Assembly: GCA_900660155.1 (NCBI GenBank)
Contig: CABFPE010001043.1
Span: 118,881 to 158,944, forward strand
DNA from: Hofstenia miamia
Taxonomy: Eukaryota; Xenacoelomorpha; Acoela; Hofsteniidae
Length of the DNA stretch: 40,064 nt
Reading direction: 5' to 3'
Below, one piece after another: positions 30,823 through 40,064 of the stretch (positions are counted from its first letter, which is position 1; every line of letters starts with the position of its first letter). A program made the position numbers and the translations under genes. The notes beneath the pieces are model-generated. The model was not told where the DNA came from. It worked only from the letters and a program-made list of their open reading frames with translations, and ran no database searches.

Positions 30823-31404
30823 ATTTAATAATAATAATAATAATAATCAATGACTTTATTTAGCCGCTGACGGCATACACAACAAAAATAAATAAGAACA
30901 AGTCAAGTTTTACGGCAGCGAGGACAGTCACAGGAGATGAAATAGGAGCAAATGGAAGAGTAGGCGAAGTTGGAGAAGGGCTCAGCAAAGAGGAAAGCCA
31001 TCAAAGATTTCTTGAAGCTCGGTGGCGGGGAAAAGAAATCAATCGCTGTTGGAGGGCTGCGAGTCAAGATGTAATTAGCAGCAGTACAAGCACGATTGAA
31101 AAACGAGTGAAGGGGACAGAACGTGAGGCAGCAGCGCTGTAGGAGAACATTTGGGATTGCAGTGAGGAAACATCAGAGGAAAGCTTTGTGAGGGATTCAG
31201 ATAAGGATGATATAACGCCAGGGCCATCATTGGAAGACGGTAGAGAGAGAGCAGTGACCGCTTGGCGCAACAACGAAATGATGGCGTCTTTCTTCAGACC
31301 ACCAACAGCGGAGGCAAACTGGGCATCGCTCAAATTTTTGAGGTCGGACAGCGAAATTGGGGGCATAGCTGAAATCTAATTAAACTGTATAATAAACAGG
31401 CAAC
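30823..31404 (-). mobile_element. Short, internally deleted LINE with (TAA)n tail
   Basis: Minus-strand element. Its 3' end reads CGGCTAAATAAAGTCATTGA followed by TTA repeats (plus strand (TAA)7 at about 30827-30848). 31366-31064 encodes 100 residues starting MPPISLSDLKNLSDAQFASA with a Ser/Leu-rich possible coiled coil (LSESLTKLSSDVSSLQSQ), resembling the N-terminus of a CR1-type ORF1. The rest of ORF1 and all of ORF2 are missing, so this is an internally deleted, SINE-sized derivative of about 580 bp. Its 5' leader (31376-31403) recurs at 34883-34909 in the neighbouring LINE. Confidence 0.7.
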
Positions 31405-32383
31405 TTTATAGAGATTTTTCTGGGGGCAAAGAACAACAATGCATTATTTAAGAAGGATATTGAAGAAGGAATAGGTTATCGATCAACATAATATAGGCAA
31501 GCATTCTGGAAAGAACTTAAGAAACACGCAAAATAAAAATATATTCGTTATATTTAAAATACCATAATTTAGTACGGATAATACTAAAACTTCCATAAAG
31601 CAGATACAAGAGACAACACATTTCTCTATTAGCAATATATAAATTCAATAAAATATGCCTACGCTGACAAAGTCAGAGTGATAAAGTAACATATAAATTG
31701 AAAAAGATCTTAATAAAAAGGTAACTAGATAACCTCTTGTTAGGAAAAAACGAAAAACTAAGAAGCTTAAAGTGGGCCCAATAGTGGAAAACCAAATGCA
31801 AGAGAATTCTAATAATCTTCTATTATTAAATCTATAAGCGTGGATAACATACAATGTGTTGATAACAGAGTAACTACCAACAGAATAAAACGCTTTCACA
31901 ATTCGTTTGGCCCAGTAATTTTATTTCAATGGAGCAAACATTTCACTCTTACAAATCGTTTTAATTGTTTCAAGCAATATCTCTTGTACACTGACATACT
32001 TGAGAAATGTTAGAGGCAATATTATATCAATGTATTTTTACAATGTTTGCAGTTATATATTGCATTTTCAACATACACTGGAAAATAATAAAATCAATAG
32101 CAAGCGAAACCCATAGGAAGTAATGAATCTAAAGAACTTCCTAATTTGATTAGGAATTGGTGGAGGTGTATATTTATACTGATGCAAATCTTAAAATATG
32201 CTGCGATAATAAGGAAACAATGGGCTAGTACAATAGGTTAGTGCAAATCCCTTATTTCTGTCTATCTGTTCTGTTTTGACATGATTGATTCACAGTATTT
32301 TCAATATAAGTATTGCCATTATTAAATAAATAATAAATTGCAATCATTATGAAGTGTAAATACAGTTTTGTATAATTTCTTCA
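31405..32383. other. Intergenic / possible intron DNA, nothing recognised
   Basis: AT-rich, lies between two LINE insertions. No domain-bearing frame or repeat boundary identified; the hydrophobic frame at 31645-31899 (minus) has no family match I know and is probably chance. Confidence 0.35.
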
Positions 32384-33900
32384 CTAAAATGTACACTGCA
32401 ATAAAATTTGAAAAGAAGTGATATCGTCAGCAAACTTGAGCAGTAACCCATGCTCGCCTTTAAGATCATTGATAAAAACAATGAAAAGAATGAGTCCAAT
32501 GATGGACCCCAGAGGGACACCACTGAGAATACTGTATAATTCAATGTTACTGCCGGCATATGAAACATAGAACTTTCTACCGTGGAGCAAGAATATAACG
32601 AGGGCAAACAAACAGACGCAAATTGATGCAAGATATGGTATCGAAGGCTTTGCTCATGTCAAAAGCCTGTATCAAAGTCAAATCTCCATCATCCAAGATC
32701 TTTGAAACGTGGTAAATGAGATAGTTTAAGGCAGTGCAAGTTGATTTCCCCTTTTGGTAAGCGAACTTGACTTGATCCAACATACGAAGCCAAGTGGGCA
32801 TAATTGTCTTCAACGACATGCTCTCAAGAGTCTTCCCCGCTACCGAGAGAAGAGAAATGGCCTCAAATGGTCAATACTGGGACGAGTTAGGTACTGGACA
32901 AACGAGCTAACTTAAGCTTCTCAGGAACATAGCAAGCTTCCAAAGAACAATTGATTAAATGACAGTGAGGCTCGGAAATGATATGCGCAGCATGATAATA
33001 GAGAATATTTGGCACCCCGTCAGAGCCTGTCCCGTGGCTTTTAATATAATTAAGATAGTCAATAGGTTCACAGAACCTGAAACCAACCTCGGGCGCTGTA
33101 TCTTCTTCACAGAGATTATCATCCCCGGCACTGTTCATTGTCAACTGGAATTTAGCAGTGTAATTTTCAACAAAAGCCATGGGACCACCAGCTTGACCAA
33201 CAAGAGAAGACAGTGGAAAGACCCGGTTCCCCTTGGTGAAAGAGTTATAGAGCTGCCAGGAATCCTTGGAACTTCTAGCTGAGCGGATGCACGACCTTTT
33301 GGAGCTAACAATCATTTCAGAGAGTTTATTTTGGTACTGCCTAAACGATCCAGAATTCCCTGCTTGAAATTTGAACTTTGTCATCGATATTGGCAGTGTG
33401 GTATATCTCTCCGAAATCACCAATATTATCCAGGAATCTGCGAATGTTAGAGAGTCTCAAGTCGAACACCCGTTGGTAGAAAGAATGGCCTGCGGGAGGC
33501 TTGTGATACATAACGGAACAGACAAAATGATCAGAATTACCAAAAGGAGTTAAGATTTCAGGATCGACAAACCCAACAGTAATATCATTACTAACAAGAA
33601 TGACATCAAGGAGGGAATTAGCAGGCGTTTTTTCTGTGATGAGATTCATGACGGAACTGACGCGTTGAAGGTTGGTGCGTATGAAGGACCAGTTGAAGTC
33701 ACCAGTGATTACAAGTCTGTCCTCTGGATGCTTGGCAAGACAGAGTTCTAAGTTGTCGATTATAAACGCAGCGATTGAGTTATTAATTGATCTAGGAAGA
33801 CTTGGAGGAATGTAGACAGCCAAAATGAGAAGGTTCATTTCAGGAATCCTGATGAGAACTGCATCCAAAATATCAGGTTTCTCACTTATAGGTATCTAGG
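32384..33900 (-). pseudogene. LINE copy D ORF2: endonuclease and partial RT
   Basis: 33868-33341 encodes the endonuclease: LAVYIPPS, RLVITGDFNWSF (GDFN block), LLDVILVSND and GNSDHFVCSV (SDH block). 33423-32887 overlaps in another frame with the RT N-terminal region (DYLNYIKSHGTGSDGVPN). 32819-32640 has FAYQKGKSTCTALNYLIY and AFDMSKAFDTIS (domain A). 32560-32400 has VPLGSIIGLILFIVFINDL (domain B, usual Q-G-S replaced by L-G-S) and KFADD (domain C). At least two frame changes; the region 3' of FADD is missing. Confidence 0.85.
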
Positions 33901-34182
33901 GGACATTACTGATGCAATTTCTAACATATATAATGACACCACCGCCTGTTCTGTCTGAACAATCACACCGCAGGAGTTCAGCATAGTTATAAATACTATA
34001 ATACTGGGAGCTATCGCCGTCACCTAATCAGGTTTCGGTAAGAATAATGATACTCGGAACTACTCTATTCACAGCCAGGCGCAGTTCATCAATTTTGTTT
34101 CTGAGGGAACGAATGTTGGTCAGCATAACGGATGGGAGCAAGAGGTCGGATCAGGTTTTTTATAAGTGCCAGACTTGATTAG

Positions 34183-34870
34183 CTATTCCCGCTTTGCTAG
34201 AACGGATCTTTCTATCTTGTACTCCTCCGGCTGTGAATATTCTTTTAGCTTGTAAAATTCCCCAGGATGCATTTCACAGCCCAAGGGCTCCGAAAATTTT
34301 ACAACCAGTGGTCGCGGAAATTTCTGGTCGTTATGCAACTTTACCAGTCTGTGGACATCTTCTATTTCATGAGAATCACCAAGGAAGGATAGACCTTTCG
34401 TATTTCCCCGTTTTTTGTTCAAATCGCGATGATTTTGAGTTCGCTTCGGGCACGTTTTTAATTCTTATTGAATGTACGTTATCAGTATTTCCTTGTTGTT
34501 GTTGAGGAACATGTACGGCGTTTATCAGCTTGAGTGAGTCAGTATTAATGCTTTTAATAGATTCGGAAAGTCTCAAATTCATCTTTCACATTTTTGATCA
34601 AATTGTGAACGATCTCATCAGGATCGACAATGGCATTGTCGATTGTAGAGATACAGCTAGGGCAGAATCACTTGCAGCCAGATATCATGGTTAAGTGTGG
34701 ATACGCCTCCTTAGATACACCAGTGCATGTCCGGTGAAGCCAGAGTTTGCATTTGTCGCACTGCAAAGCCTTGTCAGAATCCGAAACGTTTCCAGAGCAT
34801 TTTTCATAGGGGCTGAATGTTTGACTCTTGAGCTGGTGCCGTCCAGTAATGATAGTCATAATAACACAGA
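34183..34870 (-). pseudogene. LINE copy D ORF1: PHD finger and RNA-binding-like region
   Basis: 34860-34668 encodes a PHD-type zinc finger (SDKALQCDKCKLWLHRTCTG, with spaced Cys and His), a domain known in ORF1 proteins of CR1-group LINEs and thought to help bind chromatin or nucleic acid. After an interruption, 34582-34376 has SIRIKNVPEAN and 34422-34183 has EIEDVHRLVKLHNDQKFPRP followed by LVVKFSEP, consistent with an RRM-like fold. The first PHD cysteine appears to be Tyr (SPYEKC). Frames are shifted between the parts. The longer upstream Met (34952) is in leader sequence and is unlikely to be used. Confidence 0.75.
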
Positions 34871-34960
34871 AAGCACTAGAACCTAATAAACTGTATAATA
34901 AACAGGCAATGCAATCATTGACATTACAAATTCCTAATATTTTTGCCTTCATTATTTCAT

Positions 34961-35905
34961 TACCCCTACTAAGGGATCTGCCGGTAAAATCAGCAATTAC
35001 ACAATCGGATCCGGATATCCCGTAAAATTTAACTTGCTTACAGGATTTTATTGGATAACATATTCTGAGATAAAACTTGAATTAAAAAATGGAATTTTTG
35101 AAAAAAACTATATTTTTTGTAATGATATGGAAGTTGTCACGCAACAAAATAATTTTTGCTGACATATCAGGACGTAGTATATTTAATATTTATGTATTTT
35201 CATTCGCAAGAGGTCAATATTAATTGAGAAATGAGCAGTGGCGAAGCGTGGGCCACATTGCCTAGTGTGCGGTGCAGAGTTGCTAGTGGCTCAGTTTGGT
35301 TTCGTCATTGTATTTAAATAAAAATATTGAACTAAAAGTTTCAAAATTTACAAGGAAATCACTGCAATCATTGCCTGAACTTGAAGCCATCCAGAACATG
35401 ATTAAATGTATAATTTTTGAAATACTCTACATTACGTCAAATATGATTTAAATGAATATTTCTTAAAATCGGATATCAAGAAAAATATTTGAAATGGATA
35501 CCTTAGTTTATTTAACAACATCACGAAATATTATAATATCAGACAGAACAAGTACATGATATGTGATCAAACCAACTATTTAACTTCAACCAAGACCAGG
35601 ACTTATTTGGTGTTATTTTCGAACCTCTGTACTTGGTTGTAGAATGTATTAAAATCCGTGATAGAAAAATTAATTTTTCAAACAAAATTTGAGATTGAAT
35701 TATAAATTTTGAATTTTACTGAAAGTTGATACTAAATTGGATCAAACATTTTGAATATATATGGCAACAACATTAAATAATTTCACACCCTATTAATAGC
35801 ATGCAGACGTTCCATAAACATTTTTGTATTAGTGATTATAATAATGAAAAACCTTCTGAGTACTAAGTTGATCTAGGCTTTGCAAGTTGTTTAGAGTGCA
35901 TATTT
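34961..35905. other. Intergenic DNA, nothing recognised
   Basis: AT-rich. Near 35235 the string GCAGTGGCGAAGCGTGGGCC resembles termini of some hAT-group DNA transposons, but no matching opposite end was found. Confidence 0.35.
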
Positions 35906-37105
35906 AAATGAGATTTTTTGATTGAAGAGCAGCCCAATTATATTAGTATTTTTACATTTTTCAGTGTTTGCAAAAGCTAAGGTATTCCACTTGCTTCTCT
36001 GTGTTCTGTGCTCTTTCTTTGAAATACATATTAGAGAGAATCTTTTGCAAAATTCTGCTCTACCATTTGCAAGTTTGCATAAACAAATGTTTTTGTTGCT
36101 TTAATTATCATTAAGTGATGGCTAACATGAATCGCATTTTCAGATTTGAAGTATTCGTCACTAATTTTATAAAGAATAACGCAGAACCTGTTGTATGAAG
36201 AATGAAATTCAATTACAAAATTTCACTTAGATTGAGATTATTAAATTAGGATTCAAAGTAAAAACTTGAGTAATTTATAAAATGTACAAATACACAAGTT
36301 TTAAAAACATTTTGGATCCGAAGTTTCTCAAAATGAAGATCCGATTCTATCTCTGCGACCCACCTAACCATATGCAGCCATTATTAAGGCGGACTAAGAA
36401 AACATGTTTTTTGTTGGCCGTAAACATTAGTAAGCTAATGCTCATATTCCACTGCTTTTGTCAAGCATTATTGAGCCCCCTTGCAGGCTCTTGAACACGT
36501 TCAANAAATGAGATTTTTTGATTGAAGAGCAGCCCAATTATATTAGTATTTTTACATTTTTCAGTGTTTGCAAAAGCTAAGGTATTCCACTTGCTTCTCT
36601 GTGTTCTGTGCTCTTTCTTTGAAATACATATTAGAGAGAATCTTTTGCAAAATTCTGCTCTACCATTTGCAAGTTTGCATAAACAAATGTTTTTGTTGCT
36701 TTAATTATCATTAAGTGATGGCTAACATGAATCGCATTTTCAGATTTGAAGTATTCGTCACTAATTTTATAAAGAATAACGCAGAACCTGTTGTATGAAG
36801 AATGAAATTCAATTACAAAATTTCACTTAGATTGAGATTATTAAATTAGGATTCAAAGTAAAAACTTGAGTAATTTATAAAATGTACAAATACACAAGTT
36901 TTAAAAACATTTTGGATCCGAAGTTTCTCAAAATGAAGATCCGATTCTATCTCTGCGACCCACCTAACCATATGCAGCCATTATTAAGGCGGACTAAGAA
37001 AACATGTTTTTTGTTGGCCGTAAACATTAGTAAGCTAATGCTCATATTCCACAGCTTTTGTCAAGCATTATTGAGCCCCCCTTGCAGGCTCTTGAACACG
37101 TTCAA
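35906..37105. repeat. About 600-bp direct duplication around a single N (36505)
   Basis: 35906-36504 and 36506-37105 are almost identical, joined at an N. Two differences are visible near the ends: CACTGC versus CACAGC (36462/37062) and one extra C in the C-run near 36476/37076. As with the other two N-flanked duplications this is best explained by unmerged overlapping contigs, here perhaps from two haplotypes or with end-of-read errors. The unit itself has no recognisable gene. Confidence 0.85.
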
Positions 37106-38780
37106 CCAGGGCTGCGTGCACATGACATATTGTGAGCTTATCTGATTTAATGCCAATAACTGCTTCAGCCTCTAAAATAGTCTAATAAATTCATTTGTTT
37201 TAGCTTAACACCACAGCCAATGTATGTACATGTAGAGCTTGAAAAAGTTTCTCTATTTCTATTGCTGTTTGCTTGACAGGGAATTAATTGAGAGTGGTGA
37301 GACGTTTGATTTCTCATTCGAGGTGCGGTAATCATTAGCGCACACCTCGAAATGATCTATTTCCATTCCGTGTAGGATGCAATTTTAATGATTCCGCTTA
37401 ATTTCGTAGTATGCGTTAATATGAACGTACACCTTGCTCTTTTAAGGTCTATTGAAGTGTGGTTGTCGTAATACCTAGTTATTGCGACATTCACGATTGA
37501 AGTAACTAGGCAATTTTAATTTATCAGTGATATGATTGCTAAACAAGATGATACATAATGTAGCCTCCAATTATACCAATGTATAGTTTATGGATCAAAA
37601 CAATCGAAATGCTTCAACTTTACCAAAATTCTAAGAAAGTGCTGAACCCAATGCGTTATAAAAATGACAACTCAATTAGATGTGTTACAAATTTATAAAA
37701 ATATATAAAAATCAGTTTTTTGCGGTATTAAATTTACTCAGTTCCCAAATAAGCGATAGGAAAAAACGTTCTAAAATCACAAAAATGTTGGTTAGAAAGT
37801 GTGCGGCGCACATAAAGAGAATACGCTTCTGGAAATGAGGTTGTTCTTCATTAATAATTAGGGCAACCAAAAGTAATAAAACGTCGTATTTTTTTTATGT
37901 TGGTCTATTTTGCAGTCTGCTTAAAATTAGAGTGTTCAGACAAGAGTGAAGTTAAATTGGACGTTATAAGGACAGAAAAAGTCATATTTTGTTCTTTCAT
38001 AAAAATACACGAATGTCATAAAAGTAATATTTTGGCATAGTTTTATTAAAGTAAGAGAAAAACTTAAAAATTCATGCTGGATTGTGACTGCTTTAAATTA
38101 AACATTTATATTCATTCATTTTCAATCAATTGACTTCCTCGTCTAAACCCACTCTTTAACGCGTTTCTAGAATTGGCCATATATGCTGGCAGATGAAAAA
38201 ACATTAAAGGAACTAGACATTATTAAATTATGGATTCTGCAAGGCACACGTGCTGCAGGATTGTGCCATGTGTATTCAGGCAAAATTTAGGAGGAATGAC
38301 AATATAATTTCTATCATAAAAATCAAAGTTGTTCAATGTTTGACAGAATTGGAATTACACCAGATGTTGTTACTACTCTTGCCCTTGATCATGGAAATGA
38401 TACTTGTGAAAAAATCGCCCATTTCAAGTCACATCCCTAGTACCTAGTAAGTGCGCGAAAAGCAAAAATAGCCACATCTCAAGGCGAAAATGGAATTCCG
38501 TGGAAAACATTATTAAAATTCTAACCATGTCGACGAAAAATACTCTAAATTTGCCGGCGAAAGTGAAGACGGGGGAAGACGGAATACGGATGAGGGTGGA
38601 TTGAAGACGGTCATGTCTTTCAACAGTTTAGTTATGTAGAAAATTATTGTCTGCTTCCTATTCGAATATAGAAACATATGATTACATGAAAATTAAATAA
38701 AATCTATGTATTAAATTATTATTATAAATTATGTATTATCATAGGAGTACAGTTGTCCAATATATATTGCTAAGGCATCT
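37106..38780. other. Intergenic DNA, no gene recognised
   Basis: Apart from the two hairpins, AT-rich sequence without domain-bearing frames. The 65-codon frame at 38250-38447 has no recognisable features. Confidence 0.35.
37315..37488. repeat. Two strong hairpins
   Basis: TCATTCGAGGTG ... CACCTCGAAATGA at 37315-37354 forms a 12-bp stem with one bulge. GTCGTAATA-CCTAGT-TATTGCGAC at 37465-37488 forms a 9-bp stem (one G-T pair) with a 6-base loop; its loop CCTAGTTA can also pair with TAACTAGG at about 37503-37510. They may be MITE debris or structured RNA; no evidence separates these. Confidence 0.45.
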
Positions 38781-38789
38781 TTATCTTCA

Positions 38790-39090
38790 GGATGCTCATA
38801 GCGTCCTTGGACATGACAAAGGCCTTTGATACTATCTCTCACACTAGTATCGTCGAAGGAATATCACGTCTCAAAGGAATAAATCCTCAATTGGGTAGCA
38901 AGTTTTCTCACTTCACGAAAACATTACATAGACTTCCATGGCAAGGATTGTTGATAACTAATAACCAACCAAGGAGCCCCCCCCCTGCAAGGCAGTGTTG
39001 GTAGATCAAGGTACAAATTACATAGATATCTGGGGTATCCGAGCTAAGCTTGTTGTCTTTGCAGATGACAACAATCCTATAGTTCAGGGT
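38790..39090 (+). mobile_element. LINE reverse transcriptase fragment, third family
   Basis: Starts with IASLDMTKAFDTISHTSIVEG (RT domain A, 38795-38857, slightly beyond), followed after disruption by LVVFADDN near 39045-39070 (domain C). The SLDxxKAFDTxSH and VVFADD forms are closer to R2/NeSL-type site-specific LINEs than to the other families in this window. A C-run (38977-38985) and frame changes lie between. Only about 300 bp survive. Confidence 0.65.
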
Positions 39091-39099
39091 AATTTTAGC

Positions 39100-39885
39100 T
39101 CATCTCGTCCCTGAGCAAATTGTTGCATACTTGCACTTATCTATGCTTGCGCTATTGTGCTTACGCTTATGCCTATAGCGTTTATGAAATGTCTGTATTT
39201 TTAGAATTGAATTCAATATATGTAGAGCAAATGATAATTAGACAATGATTTAGGTCACAAACGCAGTTTTTCAATTCACATTCGAATTTCCGGTTCAGTT
39301 GGAGGCATACACTTAGTATGAAACTATCTTAGCTAATTTGTTCAAAAATCTAGTTCAAAATACTTTATTTAAGAGTTTTGGTTATTTGACGGCAAATCTC
39401 AAACGTCCAAATGGGGGATTTTCATGAAATTTTGAAATGTTTCAAAATGTCTAATTTTTATATAATTCATATTTGAAATTTTCAAAAAAATGGTTGCCAA
39501 TTCTTAAAATTTCCTATATTTTTTAATATTACTACTTTTGTTTTAATCCCATTACCAACATTGATTGGTTTGACGTCATTTCTGACCTCTTAAGTTCTGA
39601 ATGTGCAGAAATTTCTTGGAAAAAACTTACATTAAGCATTAATATTTATTTATAGATTTAAAAGATTTATTTAATTTATAAGTATACTAATCTTAAATAA
39701 GTGCTATAAATTAAGCTTTAATGGAGTTTTGGAATACTTTTAGTATAGTTATGATAAAAGCAACATCAATAAATTTGCTGATGATAACGGACTTAATGCT
39801 CGCATCATTCTTTTCCAAATCCGCGATTTATAGCCAACCAGGGGTTGCAAACACTAAATTAAGCAATTCAATGCGCCCAAATTAG
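39100..39885. other. Intergenic or intronic DNA upstream of the SWIM-like exon
   Basis: AT-rich. Contains GATTGGTTTGACGTCAT at 39563-39579, a CCAAT box directly beside a CRE palindrome. CAAATTAG at 39878-39885 would be the acceptor of the exon that follows, with a weak pyrimidine tract. Confidence 0.35.
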
Positions 39886-40064
39886 GGAGAAGAGGCAATT
39901 GGTTTCATGGAGTTGCAACGAATTCAAGATTGCTGTACAGTGCAATGTTTAATTACTCCTGAACACAAGATCGGCTCCTCCCCTTATAAATGCATTATTG
40001 AAGTGGATGAAAGAAATTTGGAGATATTGTCTGCAACATGTAAGGGGTGTGTTGCCCAAGCAGG
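39886..40064 (+). CDS. Partial exon with SWIM-type zinc finger, cut by the window edge
   Basis: Open to the edge (59 full codons). It reads VQCLITPEHKIGSSPYKCII, then EVDERNLEILSATCKGCVAQAG in two steps: a beta-rich lead-in followed by the first cysteines of a SWIM-like finger. The layout YxCxIxVD...I.SAxCxGCxAxxG is that of the SWIM segment in metazoan multicopy proteins which often also carry a YqaJ-type exonuclease domain; there the next residues are normally GCKHxxA, which would lie beyond 40064. The frame is closed upstream by TAG at 39883-39885, which also supplies the AG of a possible acceptor, so I start the exon at 39886; an in-frame Met is at 39907. It could be a host gene or a domesticated/mobile gene copy. 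Confidence 0.5.

Larger units (their letters stand above)
32384..34960 (-). mobile_element. CR1-type LINE copy D with PHD-finger ORF1, 3'-truncated
   Basis: A second LINE family on the minus strand with two ORFs in order: ORF1 (about 34870-34183) and ORF2 (about 33900-32384). It ends in the RT palm, so the 3' end is lost. Base composition is visibly less AT-rich than copies A-C and the neighbouring DNA. Several frame breaks. The 5' leader at 34883-34909 matches that of the short element at 31376-31403. Confidence 0.88.

Noticed and set aside
31645-31899. Hydrophobic 84-codon minus-strand frame as a membrane protein
   Set aside because: Aromatic and hydrophobic content is expected from AT-rich DNA; no charged flanks, no start context and no recognisable family.
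35235-35260. GCAGTGGCGAAGCGTGGGCC as a DNA transposon terminus
   Set aside because: Similar strings occur at ends of several transposon groups, but no inverted partner or target duplication is visible within a few kilobases.

Overview
This is a window of AT-rich animal nuclear DNA (about one third G+C by eye), with spliced host genes, polyadenylation signals and many layers of decayed transposable elements. Intronless class-A GPCR plus BORCS5 and RNASEH2B orthologues make it metazoan. The LINE types (APE-RT elements with a 2A-like GIEPNP motif, a PHD-finger ORF1) and AG acceptors a few bases upstream of host start codons would fit a tunicate or cnidarian with spliced-leader trans-splicing, but the species cannot be named from the sequence alone.

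Layout: 1-600 Ty3/gypsy-like integrase fossil. 960-4690 LINE debris in both orientations, containing an 847-bp exact duplication around a single N (probable assembly artefact). 5500-6784 two tandem arrays (63 bp x2, 286 bp x4). 7243-8361 an intact single-exon GPCR. 8365-10673 unannotated intergenic DNA. 10676-12249 a full-length but dead Tc1 element. 12780-14513 decayed coding sequence including a gag-like fossil. 14768-18728 AT-rich DNA with small repeats. 18729-19800 a 153-bp tandem array. 19900-24775 three LINE copies of one family on the minus strand, one inserted in another. 24840-25874 a second, truncated Tc1 element whose transposase is split by a 418-bp TTAA-flanked piggyBac-type fold-back element. 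26413-29551 BORCS5 (three exons, minus strand) and 29890-30660 RNASEH2B (one exon, minus strand). 30823-34960 two LINEs of a different, PHD-finger family. 35906-37105 another duplication around a single N. 38790-39090 a LINE RT fragment, and from 39886 to the edge a SWIM-zinc-finger-like exon.

Functionally the certain host genes are three: the GPCR (orphan receptor), BORCS5 (myristoylated BORC subunit acting in lysosome positioning) and RNASEH2B (scaffold subunit of RNase H2, removing ribonucleotides from DNA). RNASEH2B and BORCS5 lie head-to-tail 338 bp apart and could be co-transcribed, but nothing links their functions. No CRISPR array, toxin gene or wholly new system is visible. The most informative novelties are the nested TTAA element with an internal second terminus, the near-identical tandem arrays, the candidate operon/trans-splice arrangement and the SWIM exon at the edge.
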